64,000 nt of DNA from Lunularia cruciata (Eukaryota; Streptophyta; Marchantiopsida; Lunulariales; Lunulariaceae), in NCBI GenBank assembly GCA_948567375.1, contig OX419756.1, positions 28,534,333 through 28,598,332 of the forward strand, in the 5' to 3' direction. The notes beneath the pieces are model-generated. The model did not search any database, was not told where the DNA came from, and saw nothing but the letters and a program-made list of their open reading frames with translations. Made by a program: the position numbers and the translations under genes. Below, one piece after another: positions 54,640-64,000 of this stretch. The stretch's first letter is position 1; every line of letters starts with the position of its first letter.

Positions 54640-55400
54640 ATCAATTATTACCTTATGAGTTGGAGTAGTGTAAGGCTCAAATAAAGGATATGCTATAGAA
54701 AGGGTTTATTTCTAAACCCAAGGTATCATCATATGGGGCTTGTGTCTTGTTAGTGAAGAAGAAAGACAGGACAATGAACATTTGCATTGACTTCTGAGGA
54801 CAAAATCAATAGATGTTGAAGGAAAAGTACTCATTACCTTGCATGGATGACCTATTTGATCAGCTCAATAAGGCAAAGCACTACGGAGTGGTTACAACCA
54901 AATCAGAATTGCAAAGGAAGACATACAAAACTACCTTTCAAACAAGGTATGGTCACTTTGAGTATTTGGTGATGCTATTTGGCCTCACCAACACTCTAGC
55001 CACTTTCATGAGTTTGATGAATATGGAATATTTTGTCCATACTTGGATAAATTTGTTATCATTTTCCTTAATGACATCTTAGTCTATAGCAAGATGATGA
55101 TGGAGCACAAGCAACATTTATAAAAATTCCTCTAAATTCTACAACAAAATTAGTTGTATGCTATTATCTCAAACTATGAGTTTGGGAAATTTGAAGTAAA
55201 CTACTTGGGGCATAGAGCAAGTGCAACAAGTATCCAATTGTTAACAGATAAAATAGAAGTCATTCAAAAATTAGGTGCTCTAGAAGATCAGGTTCAACTC
55301 AATAGTTTCTTGGGATTGATAGAGTTCTATTGTTGATTTTACAAGGACTTCTCCAAGGTTGCACAGACTCTAATGGCACTACTTGGCAAGAAGAAGAAGT
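54640..55400 (+). pseudogene. pol: Reverse transcriptase of element F
   Basis: Text in order: SSYGACVLLVKKKDRTMNICIDF; YSLPCMDDLFDQLNKAKHYG; TTFQTRYGHFEYLVMLFGLTNT (motif B); FLNDILVYSK-type text in another frame near 55066 (motif C, first Asp replaced); and FLGLIEFYC (thumb). Motif A reads VVTTKSELQ, with the catalytic Asp lost. Confidence 0.78.
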
Positions 55401-56028
55401 GGATGTGGTGAATTGCACAAGAATTGAAAGATGCATTCTACATGCACTAATATTAAAATAGTATGACCAAAATGTCCAATCAAGGAGGCTATAGATGGAT
55501 TAGGTGTTGCAAGTAGAGCAGTCCTTTGAGAAGAATATAATGATTGATAGCACCCAATTGCATATTTCTCTCAAAATTTGTTACCAATAGAATGCAACTA
55601 TCACACCATCAAACAAGAAGAGTTGGCCATTGTTATTGAAACCAAGAATTGGAAGCACTATCTTGGTGAGAAGGCATTTGTAGTGAAGATAGACCAAAAA
55701 ACTCTAGTCTACCTCAAGACACAAAAAGATCTATCTCATCATTAGATTTGGTGGGTAGAGGTGGAGACAACGGTTCAACATGACAATCACATATATGGAA
55801 AGCAAGAATCCACTTGTAGATGCATTCACTTGGATGCCTATGGCAAATAATATAGTGGTGGAGATCAAGATGAACCTAGAATTCTAGCCAAGGATTCTTG
55901 CTATTATGAAAACTGACCCAAAAATTATAAGAGCTTAATCATCCAAGGCCATAACCAATACCCAAGGACTCACATTTTGTGATGGTAAGTTATGGATTTT
56001 AGATGCCATAGACAAGAACCACAATCCT
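55400..56028 (+). pseudogene. pol: RNase H of element F
   Basis: Broken frames give QEELAIVIETKNWKHYLGEK near 55617-55670 and VKIDQKTLVYLKTQKDLSH near 55685-55740, both standard RNase H segments. Several stops are present. Confidence 0.7.
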
Positions 56029-57331
56029 ATGGAATGTCATGATTCCACCATTGTAGGTCAGATTGGAGTGGACAAGACCTTAAATACAATCAAATGCCAC
56101 TATTATTGGCTCACGATGAGCAACAATGTGATAGAGTGTAATACCAATAACAAGACATATTATCTAGAGGTGAAAATTGACTTGGTAACATTTGGAAGGA
56201 TGTTATGTATGATAGGTTAGGTAGATCAGATAGAGGTGTCACTAAAGGAGTACTTCAAATAATAGGACAGGAGCTGAAAAGAACTTGAAAACTTCAAAGC
56301 CAATTTCAGAGGCCTAAACAATTGAAAATGAAAATATGTTAACTCAACCTCCCATGAGAGAATAGGCTGACCTTCCCTCTTCCTTGTCTATCTCATTGAG
56401 AGCTTTCCAATGGACCCTCATCCTCGTGATTCTAAGATTCCTACATGAAGATTCTCTAAAGATTCCTTTTGGTCAAAGATTGTTGACCAACCAAATAGGA
56501 TCAAAACCAACATGTCATGTATGCATGCAACTAATCTTAGGATAGAGCTTACTAACATGTCACCTATCCATGTATCTGATCCAAGGGTGGAGCTTCCTTT
56601 GAGAGAACACTCTTTGTTATATAATAAAGTCAAGATACTCCTTTGGGGCATCAAAGTATTGAGTGTGAAGCTTGGTATTTCACTTAAGGTCTCCTATTTT
56701 CAAAAGATTACACAGAGTATGTTTCAAGCTGCCTATTTTGTCAACAAAATAAAGCTTCAAATCAAGCTCCTGCTAGACTTTTTCAACCACTCCCTACTCC
56801 AACATAACATTGGAAACATGCAAACATGGATCTAGTTTGTGAATTGGCCAAGACCATCTTAGGGTTTGACTCCATCATAGTCTTTGTGAACCAACTCATC
56901 AAAATGATTCATGTACAACCTACTACCAAGGACATGCCTACTCCACAATTAGCTTAGTTGTACTTAGATGAAGTCTTTTCTCACCATGGCTTGTCTTGAG
57001 TGCTCATCACCAATAGAGGTACTCAATTCACTAATTTTTTTGGAGAACACTCTTTGGTATCTTCAAAACCAAACTGGCCATGTCCATAGCTTACTATTCA
57101 CAAATTGATGGATAAACAAAGCGGGCTAATTGCATTATTGAGAGCATGTTCTAACATTTCAACTTAGATGAGTAAGAGAGGTGGGACATCTTACTTCCAC
57201 CGGTAGAATTTTCCTACAACAATTCAATGAATGTATCTGCATAGGTCACACCATTCTTCTTCATGTATGGAGAGCATCCTTCCATACCTTTGGGTTTGAT
57301 GAAGATCCGCCTGGTAGCTACTAAGGTTGAT
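56029..57331 (+). pseudogene. pol: Integrase of element F, split
   Basis: The zinc region is at 56029-56160 (GQIGVDKTLNTIKCHYYWLTM). After about 550 unrelated bases the text resumes near 56725 with QAAYFVNK, then MDLVCELAKTILGFDSIIVFVNQLIKMIH (first catalytic Asp retained), LITNRGTQFT with the second Asp replaced by Asn, and YSQIDG. It is cut at 57331 by element D. Confidence 0.75.
56148..56700 (+). other. Insertion in integrase of F, containing repeat R copy 2
   Basis: The first ~230 bases match 52568-52790 in the same orientation. The rest (56400-56700) has no match I recognise in the window. It separates the integrase zinc region from the core. Confidence 0.5.
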
Positions 57332-57781
57332 TGTAAAAGACCAAGACCGAGGAGAGAATAGGAGAATTGAAACTCACATTGGGACACTTGAATGAGTGAA
57401 AACTCAAAATGCCTAGCATGAGCTTTGGCTTTGGTATTTATAGGTAGCATACAAGGCCTTTGAGAAGCTTCTCAAGAAGCTTCCTCAAAATGCTTTCTCA
57501 AAATGCTTAATCCCTAAAGCTTCCTCAAAACGCTTCTTAGAGTGCAAGCCATGTTAATTAGGAAGCTTCTCAAGAAGCTTCCTTCTAGAAGGCGCCTACT
57601 TGGCATGCAAGCTAAGCTAGTTGGAAACTTCTAGAAGCTACTTACTTGAGGTGCAAGCTAAGCTATACGGGAAGCTTCCCAAGAAGTTTCCTAGATACTT
57701 TTGGAATATTCTAGGCTAATTTGTCTTATGTGCTACTTTGTAAGCCCGACTAACTTCGTTGCTAAACTCCATATTGTTACA
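57332..57781 (-). repeat. 3' LTR of element D
   Basis: On the minus strand it begins TGTAACAATATGGAG and ends GGTCTTTTACA, 450 bp, longer than in C because of extra copies of the AAGCTTCC-type subrepeat (57480-57545). A TATAAATA box (minus) lies at 57435-57442, with GAAGCTTC palindromes beside it. Confidence 0.87.
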
Positions 57782-58117
57782 TATTCCTCTGCCGCTAGTT
57801 GGTGACATCCTTGTTGCCAGTGAAGCTTCAAATTCTTGGATGGCCGTTTGTGCATTCTGGAGGTGAGAAAGAGGTTCCCATGTGGTATCATGAAGGGAAT
57901 ACCCTTTCCAAAGGACCTTGTACTCCATATGTTGGCGACGGCCTTGTTGAATATGGCGACGTGCAAGGATACAATCAACTTTGTACTCCTCATGATCATT
58001 GATAGGGATAGGAAGAGGGAGAGGTTGGCCTTGAGAGGAAAAGGAAGAGGGGTTAGGAACAAAGGGTTTCAACTTGGAAACATGAAAGACAAGATGGATA
58101 CGCATGTGACAAGGCAA
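57716..58117 (-). CDS. pol: Integrase C-terminus and chromodomain of element D
   Basis: The open frame starts within the integrase C-terminal region (IHLVFHVSKLKPF) and then gives a full chromodomain: YKVDCILARRHIQ, then EYKVLWKGYSLHDTTWEPLSHL and a C-terminal helix, AQTAIQEFEA. Chromodomains bind methylated histone tails and steer integration in chromoviruses. The last ~20 codons run into the LTR (text GICNNMEFSN encoded by the LTR start) before the stop at 57716. Pieces upstream lie in other frames, so the whole protein is broken. Confidence 0.85.
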   Translation of the reverse strand: MPCHMRIHLVFHVSKLKPFVPNPSSFSSQGQPLPLPIPINDHEEYKVDCILARRHIQQGRRQHMEYKVLWKGYSLHDTTWEPLSHLQNAQTAIQEFEASLATRMSPTSGRGICNNMEFSNEVSRAYKVAHKTN

Positions 58118-59230
58118 GGCAAGTCAATAAGCAACAAGAGAGACAATTTGGGTGATATCAAAGGGTCCTATCCGATTAGGGGCAAATTTATGAACTTGGG
58201 TATCAAGTGGGAGAGGGAGGTTACTAGAGGATAGCATGACTTTATCATTGACTTCAAAGGTAAGATCACAACAATGGTGGTCCGCATATTGTTTTTGGCA
58301 ATTCTAAACAACAAGACTTGGCTTGTTGGAGAGATTGGGATATAATGGTCAAGAATGTGGAAGTATGAGGAACCTAAGATGGAGGAGTAGCAAGAAGAGA
58401 ATTGAGAACAAGCGGATCTTGGCCAAAATTGAGAAAGAAAGGAGAAAATCCAATGCTTGCCTGTTTAGAATTGTTGTAGGAAAATTTTGCAACTATAAGA
58501 CATTCATCTCAATTGGTATGGTAGACATTGACAAAGGCGCACAACATATCCTCCAATGTATGATTTGCATGTTTGGTTTGTCCATCAGCTTGAGGATGAT
58601 AGGCCGTGGACAAAGCAAGCTTGGTGCCGAGTTTTTAGAAGAGTGCTTGCCAAAACTTCCAAGTAAATTGGATCACGGTCGGAGATGAGTACATGTGGCA
58701 TCCCATGATGCTTGAAGACATTGTCAAAGTGGATTTGCGCTAAGGTTAGAGCATCCATGCTATCACAAGTTGGTGCCAAGTAGATTTTCTTACTAAGCTT
58801 ATCCATAAACACCATGATGGCGGTGTGTCCTTGTTTTTTCTTTGGCAAGGATGTGATGAGATCCAAGCTCACATGCTCCTAGCAAGCAGAGTGAACAATG
58901 AGTGGTTGAAGGAGTCCACTCGGCTTCTAGTTGCTAGCCTTGTTATGTTGGCAACTCTCATACGATTTGACAAATTCTCAAACATCTCATGTCATGTTGG
59001 GCCATCATCATTGACATTGGAGGGTACCCAAGGTCTTGTCCACGCCCATGTGACCAGCGATGGGTAAATCATGGGCTTCTTGAAGGCGCACAAGTTGAAG
59101 ATCACCTTTAGCTAGAACATAGATCCGGTCCTCATGGAATAAAAGGCCCTCCTTGATGGAGAAGGTGTTGTACTCCTTATTGCATGCCGTAAAGTGACCA
59201 TGTACCATTTGGAAGAAGGGATCTTGGTGT
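58118..59230 (-). pseudogene. pol: Integrase of element D
   Basis: The zinc region at 59008-59208 reads HDLPIAGHMGVDKTLG; a CESCQ-type pair follows in a broken frame near 58950. The core at 58585-58872 has MSLDLITSLP (first Asp) and VLISDRDPIYL (second Asp). The Glu region near 58560 and the C-terminal text (VNDKVMLSSSNLPLPL-type, near 58210) are in other frames with stops. Confidence 0.82.
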
Positions 59231-59800
59231 AGAGATTGAAACTCATTCTAGACCTTAGAGTCAACTGACACCATTGAAATTGCCGTTGTGATGAGAGGAA
59301 GAGACTTTAAATCAGGTTGTCGTGATAAAGCATTAGGGATGACATGGAACCGACCTGGTTTGTACTCAACTTTGATATCATACAGTTGGAGTTGTTCTTC
59401 CCATTGATGATGTTGACTCTTCATGTGTTCTAAGTGTAAGGTTTGCAACAATGGTTTGTGATCAGTTTGCATGATCACTTGTTTCCCCAAGAGGTAATGC
59501 CTCCATACCTTGGTAGCGTATACCATTGCAAGTTGTTCTCAATCTCAAGCAGAGCAGTTTTGTTCAGCCGTATTGAGTCGGCAAGACACAAAGGCAATGG
59601 GATGGAGTCCATCTGGGAATTCTTGTTGCATCATGGCTCCAATTGCAAAGTTAGAAGCACCAAAATCAACCACACAAGGTAGTTGAGGATCATATGGTTG
59701 AAGAATGGGTCTTGATGACACCATATGCTTTAACTTCTGGAATGCTTCTTCATGCTTGGTGGTCCACTGGAAGCTCAAGTTTTTTCCTAAGAGGTCAGTC
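59231..59800 (-). pseudogene. pol: RNase H of element D
   Basis: Frames 59545-60024 (C-terminal part) and 59248-59526 give VDFGASNFAIGAMMQ, FVSCRLNTAEQN, MVYATKVWRHYLLGKQ, MQTDHKPLLQTL and FHVIPNALSRQPDL, a complete RNase H order. A frameshift or stop lies near 59535. Confidence 0.85.
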
Positions 59801-60760
59801 AATGGTGCAGCCACATGAGCATAATAGTGGATGAACCATCGGTAAAAACTGGCCAATCCATTGAATGCCCGTACTTTTGTAGCATCTTTTGGGGTAGGCA
59901 AATCAGTAATGGCCTTGATCTTTGCTTCTTCCATCTTGATCCCCTCTGATGAGATCTTATGACCCAAGAAGTAACCTCCTTTTGCCAAAAGGCACACTTT
60001 GACTTCTTGCAGTAAAATTTCCATTGTTATAGTCGTCTTAGGACTTTTTGCACATGATTTGCTGTTTTGCCTTTGTCTTGCTAAAGATTAAGATATCATC
60101 CAAGAACACCACCATGGACCAATATAATAGTCTATCCAACACCCAATGCATCTGATCCATGAAGACTGCTAGAGCATTAGTGAGTCCGAAAGGTAGAACT
60201 CTCCACTCAAAATGCCCATACCTTGTGCAAAAGGTAATCTTTTGCACATCCTCTCAATCAAAAGGAATTTGCCAATAGCCGCTATAAAGATCCAGCTTGG
60301 AAAAAAAGCATGCTCCACTTAGTTGATCAAGCAAGTTATCAATCTGAGGCAAGGGATATGCATTCTTCACGGTTTGCTTATTGAGCCCATAATAATCAAT
60401 ACAAAAACAAAATCCTCCATCCTTCTTTGGAACAAATAGTACCGGTGCTCCCCAAGGAGAGGTACTTGTATGACATCCTTCTCCAACAACTCTGTAAGTG
60501 TTGTTTGCAACTCCTCCAACTCCTTTGGTGAGAGCCAAGAGATCCGTCTACTCATTGGAGTACTCCTTGGCAATAACTTGATCTTAAAGGGCATACCTCG
60601 ATCGGAGGGTAATCCCTTTGGCAGATCATCCAGAAACACGTCCACAAACTCCTTAACTATCCGATCAAACATTGCTTGATGAGGCTCTTGGCCCTCCGCA
60701 AATTGTTCTTGTGCAATCGGCTTGATCCACACCACAAATACAGACTTATCTTCCTCCAAA
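59800..60760 (-). pseudogene. pol: Reverse transcriptase of element D
   Basis: Minus-strand frames 60367-60759, 60254-60538, 60038-60247 and 59545-60024 overlap in sequence order. Motifs: [41 protein letters not shown] (motif A); RVLPFGLTNALAVF; and MVVFLDDILIFSK (motif C). The Trp of PWGAP is intact here and a stop in element C. The thumb reads FNGLASFYRWFIHYY. Confidence 0.88.
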
Positions 60761-61330
60761 GCTTGCTCTATGGCTACTTTACTAACAAACTTCCCTTCTA
60801 GGGACTCATCTCTCTTCCAAGCTTGCTCCTTGGTTGCCTTCTTGGCAAACTTCCTATCTTGGGACTCATCTCCCCTCTAGGTTTGCTCTATGGCTACCTT
60901 CTTGACAAACTTCCCATCTTGGGACTTACTATTCTTAGGTGTCTTACTCAGAGGTGCCAGACCGCCTAATCAGAAATTCCTACCTTGGTGTTGTACTTGA
61001 ATTTGGCATCAGGTCCAATCAAATTGAACCTTATGATATTCAAATCAAGGTAGACCCAAAATAATATCATAGTGTAGAGGTGTCACTATAAACCTCATAC
61101 ACTCCAAATACTCCTTCCTTATCTTGAAGGTAACAAGATGCAAGGTGCGGAATGCAGAACCCTTTCTACCATCCGCCATCATCAAACTAATTCTAATCAA
61201 TGGCTTGATAGGAATACCCAATTCCCTTGCATAGACATGCAATTCTCTAAACTTCCAAAATCAACCAATATCCTACAACCCCGATTAGATATCGTACCTT
61301 GCAAGTGAAGAAAAATTGCATAGGTCAAGT
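60745..61330 (-). pseudogene. pro: Protease and 20-residue repeats of element D
   Basis: The active-site text RILVDFGSLENC lies near 61250-61285 and the ILGLP end near 61045. Three ~20-residue units (SQDGKF, SQDRKF, SLEGKF) follow at about 60925-60745, as in element C. Stops occur inside the repeat region. Confidence 0.75.
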
Positions 61331-61594
61331 TCAATCATATTGGAACTAATCAAGCTCCCAATAGGCGGCTCAAAATCAGCTATTAGGATTCTTTGTTTCC
61401 CTGATCATTCCCCTCCACAACCTCCACATGGGCAACTTGTTGAGGTCGTCCATTCTTGAGTGGACATTTGGCAATGCGATGCCTCAATTAGCAATAACAA
61501 AAACAACCACCATTTTGTTGTAGTTTCTCTCTATTTGCCAAGCCAAGCGGTCTTTGTTGAATGGCATCAATCTCCATTGGTGTTGGCTCCTCCA
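61331..61594 (-). pseudogene. gag: Gag knuckle remnant of element D
   Basis: Minus-strand text reads GCFCYC, RHRIAKCPLKNGRPQQVAHVEVVEG near 61415-61510, a CCHC knuckle with one change. Upstream text, PTPMEIDAIQQ, matches element C. The remainder of gag is gone. Confidence 0.65.
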
Positions 61595-61596
61595 TT

Positions 61597-62199
61597 ACAT
61601 TAGTCATGAGCAGCTAAAGTTAGTCATAGCTAAAATAAAGGGGACCTTACTTTAGAGGAAGTGGAAAGAATGAGCACCACTATTTTGGATTCTAATGTGT
61701 TGACTCGGTACTATTCCTAGGTGTTTGGCTTTGAGGAAAGAGTTGAGAAATCTTGGGCCCGCAATCCTTTTTGTTTTGGATTCTTCTCCAGTCCAAAGAT
61801 AGCCCATGTAAAGGAATCCTTGACTTTGTTGTTGGGTTAAGATAAGATCACATGCTTAGTGGAATATGCCCATGTGGATAGATATTCCTTTATACTTTTT
61901 GACTTTACTTGACTTTACTTTACTTTTAGCCTAGTTACTTGAGTTACTATGGTAAATTGTAACTATGGTGCATAACTATTTCACAAGTATATAAACAAGA
62001 GGTGAAGAAGTATTCATCATCCTTTCATTTGCATCTATCTCTCTCTCATTGAGTTCCCTAGTGAACAATGTCTTGAGTCTTGGAGTGTTAGCCTTGGAGG
62101 AGTATGATGGAGTTGGGGTTCCTTGCCTTCTTAGTCCATGGTGCATTACCATAATAGCCATCAGAGGTTCATCCTGGGTGAGAGACAGGCTAGCTCACA
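61597..62199 (+). repeat. 5' LTR of element E, first ~100 bp missing
   Basis: Similarity to the B LTR begins at acattagtcatg and runs to TAGCTCACA. The missing start means the D-E joint is a deletion or recombination and not a clean insertion. Confidence 0.9.
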
Positions 62200-62203
62200 C
62201 TTT

Positions 62204-62221
62204 TGGTTCCGTTGCCGAGAC
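62204..62221 (+). promoter_or_regulatory. Primer-binding site of element E
   Basis: TGGTTCCGTTGCCGAGAC is the least decayed version in the window, closest to the tRNA-Asp-type site. Confidence 0.78.
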
Positions 62222-62269
62222 CTCTCTAGAAGGCAAGATAATGTTCCGCATACAATTCTATATTAGATA

Positions 62270-63470
62270 GGAGGTTATGAGACCTGACTTGGAAAGAACT
62301 TTAGGGGAGGAGAGGTCTGAACTTATGTTAGAGAACTTGGATCCATTTTTATACTCAAGAGTTCATTATGATGTCTTTGAGGTGATTTTGTACATCTTGT
62401 ACACTTGAAAGGATTTGGAGAGATTGTGTGAGGTGGATTGCAGATTTTGGAGATTAAGGTGATTCTGGGCAAAATCTCAACTTTGAGATCTAGACTTGAA
62501 ATATATACACATAAAATCTTGGGTTATCTTTCAATTAGAACACTTGAAATTATTATGAGAGCTACTATGTGCACTGGGCTAGAATTTTGAAAGTTGATAG
62601 GGTAAATTGCTCTCCCAACTGCATGCTCTATGGAAATTGTACAGAGTCTACCATTTATCCAATTTCAGTTTCTTGTCTTTAACATTTCCAAGAGACTTCA
62701 TTATATTGTATCCTACCTCTTGACACAAAAATTAGAGAGAGATCATTCTTGAGCATAGAGTTATGAGTTTTTAAAGTGAGAGGTGGTTTTCATACCAAAT
62801 CTGAAGTATGTGTGCTGAATAGAAAAGTGTCTAGGCCAAATGGCTCAATGAAAAGATCTGAAATTTTGCAACAAGGGACAACCTAGAGTTTTTATCAAGT
62901 GTAAAAAATTTCAGAGGATTATGATATACCAGTTGAGAGATTTGAGTGACATTGTGAGGAAGGGTCAATTCTATAGAGTTGAGATCTCATGCATGAGGAG
63001 TTTGAGAGCAACAAAAAGCATGTTTGAGTGTTTAGATTCATCTTGGGAACATGGAGTGTCATCAAGAGTAGAAATTGAGACTATAAAAGGTTTCCCAAGG
63101 GTTTGAGGTGATTCTAGGGGTGGATTTAAAGGAAAGAGAGTTTAGAATAAAATTTGAAGAGAGTGTTTAGAGGGTCCAAAAACCTACACCACCGGAGGAA
63201 AGAGTGAGTCTAAGTTCTTTCTATGTGGAGAGAAGGAACATAAGGCAATTTCATGTCCATTGACCTTTGAGAGCAAGAGATTGAGGGAAAGGAGAGGATA
63301 ACTTGACTTGGGTTTGCATGTTGGACCTTCTTCACCAAGATTGGGAGGGAGAAGATCTAATTCCAAGGAGTTGTGTGAGGGTTAAGGAGTTGAAGGACTT
63401 CCAAAAGGACATGAGTGTAGTGGAGTAAAAGCACTTTCGGAGACTTTGGTGAAGGATCTTGGAGAGAGTC
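62270..63470 (+). pseudogene. Zinc-knuckle leader ORF of element E
   Basis: The frame 62921-63106 (YQLRDLSDIVRKGQFYRVEI, ending KGFPRV) is followed, after the same frame change as in B, by FEVILGVDLKEREF text and a CCHC knuckle, CFYVERRNIRQ in the wrong frame, near 63215 (CSKFFLCGEK text is shifted by a deletion at 63193). Stops near 63166 and 63302 break it. Confidence 0.5.
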
Positions 63471-63688
63471 TTAATATAGCTACAAAAATACTACCACCTT
63501 CATCAGCTAGTTCTCAAGATTAGAGATGGAGATAATCTTTCAACTTATGGGTAAACTATCTATGAGAGTTTGATTAAAATGCACTCTTGGATTTGATGTT
63601 GCTATAGAAATCTTGGAGCAACCTGAACCTTTTGTGTTGCCTAGGGTGGATTATTCTCAAATGGTGTTAGTCATGTACATATTCTATT

Positions 63689-63926
63689 CAACGAGATGAG
63701 TCAGCTCTGAAATGACCGCGTCCGCATTGTCCGTGTAATGTGAATGAAGGTCTAAACAGCCCATATAGTCGGACGCACACTAGAGAAATCACGCCACCGA
63801 AGCCTTCTGCACAGTCCACCACAATGACGTGACCATGAGCAGTTTTTAAACAATATGAAGACTGAAGGAAGACAGTTAAGGCAAGCACGTAAGTTCCTCT
63901 TAGCTTAACCCTTCCCAGTCTTTCGC
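63689..63926. other. CpG-rich 238-bp insert in the leader of element E
   Basis: Element B reads ctattagttatagagtg here. E reads ctatt, then 238 bases, then atagagtg, so four bases are replaced. By eye the insert has about twelve CpG sites and roughly half G+C, while its surroundings are AT-rich and poor in CpG. It has no open frame with a known domain and no obvious terminal repeats. Confidence 0.7.
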
Positions 63927-63982
63927 ATAGAGTGAGAAAAAAGAAAAAAATTGAGAGAAAAGAAAGATAGTGAGGGGTTAAG

Positions 63983-64000
63983 ATGGAGAAACTTCCGGTT
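63983..64000 (+). CDS. gag: Gag start of element E, cut by window end
   Basis: ATG GAG AAA CTT CCG GTT is identical to the gag start of element B at 26952. Only six codons are in the window. Confidence 0.85.

Larger units (their letters stand above)
52980..57331 (+). mobile_element. Element F: degenerate Ty3/gypsy element
   Basis: Gag, protease, RT, RNase H and integrase text occur in order on the plus strand, all broken. The integrase is interrupted by a block carrying repeat R (56148-56700) and then by element D at 57332. No LTRs were identified. Confidence 0.7.
57332..61594 (-). mobile_element. Element D: chromodomain Ty3/gypsy, 5' truncated
   Basis: From the right it holds a gag knuckle remnant, protease, RT, RNase H, integrase, chromodomain and 3' LTR. 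It is the same family as C, with fewer lesions. It stops abruptly in gag at 61594, where the truncated LTR of element E begins, so the 5' LTR and most of gag are missing. Confidence 0.88.
61595..64000 (+). mobile_element. Element E: start of a third B-family element, running off the window
   Basis: It has a 5'-truncated LTR (61597-62199), primer site, leader ORF and the first six codons of gag at 63983. It aligns with element B throughout, apart from a 238-bp insert at 63689-63926. Confidence 0.9.

Noticed and set aside
1-64000. tRNA, rRNA, CRISPR or bacterial-type operons
   Set aside because: None seen; the sequence character and content are those of plant nuclear retrotransposon DNA.

Overview
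The window looks like an intergenic stretch of a large, AT-rich, repeat-packed plant nuclear genome. I found no intact host gene, tRNA, rRNA or CRISPR array. Almost everything recognisable is an LTR retrotransposon of the Ty3/gypsy type, of two broad kinds: chromodomain-bearing elements with an initiator-Met-type primer site, and elements without a chromodomain whose primer sites resemble tRNA-Asp. There is also one LINE fragment. The mix, the heavy decay (many stops explainable by C-to-T change) and the deep nesting suggest a seed plant with a very large genome, possibly a gymnosperm; that placement is inference.

Layout. 1-5427: unrecognised and degenerate sequence with a ~200-bp tandem repeat at 3.1-3.8 kb. 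5428-20338: element A (+), with its 5' LTR, leader ORF and gag, split by a LINE fragment (8170-10533) and by a whole chromodomain element C (11577-20071). Element C itself carries a reverse solo LTR and an unclassified 2.2-kb insertion. 20340-22248 and 47719-47859: the two halves of one LTR (+) of a giant-LTR family, split by a minus-strand member of the same family (22249-47718). That giant element has LTRs of about 3.77 kb whose U3 part holds a long coiled-coil reading frame. Its left LTR was further broken by an unclassified insertion (24215-34202) that contains the best-preserved element of the window, B (24694-32502), and by two solo LTRs of the B family; a third solo LTR lies in its pol.

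47860-52560: a decayed Ty3/gypsy element, G, in which motifs of a C5-cytosine DNA methyltransferase lie upstream of reverse transcriptase, and a second methyltransferase fragment after an assembly gap and a B-family LTR. 52980-57331: degenerate element F (+). 57332-61594: chromodomain element D (-), inserted into F's integrase and cut off in gag. 61595-64000: the start of another B-family element, E (+), running off the window and carrying an unusual CpG-rich 238-bp insert.

How the parts relate. A, B, E and five isolated LTRs (one cut by the gap) belong to one family (LTR ~690 bp, TG...CA, 4-bp target duplications of the form GNNC, extra zinc-knuckle leader ORF, then gag-pro-pol). C and D are a second family (LTR 409-450 bp, chromodomain, palindromic AGAAGCTTCT clusters just upstream of a TATA box). 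The giant-LTR element is a third. G, with its methyltransferase, is a fourth, and F probably a fifth. Insertion order can be read directly: A was hit by C and by the LINE; the giant-family LTR was hit by the giant element; the giant element was hit by the unclassified insertion and by B-family copies; B inserted into the unclassified insertion; F was hit by D.
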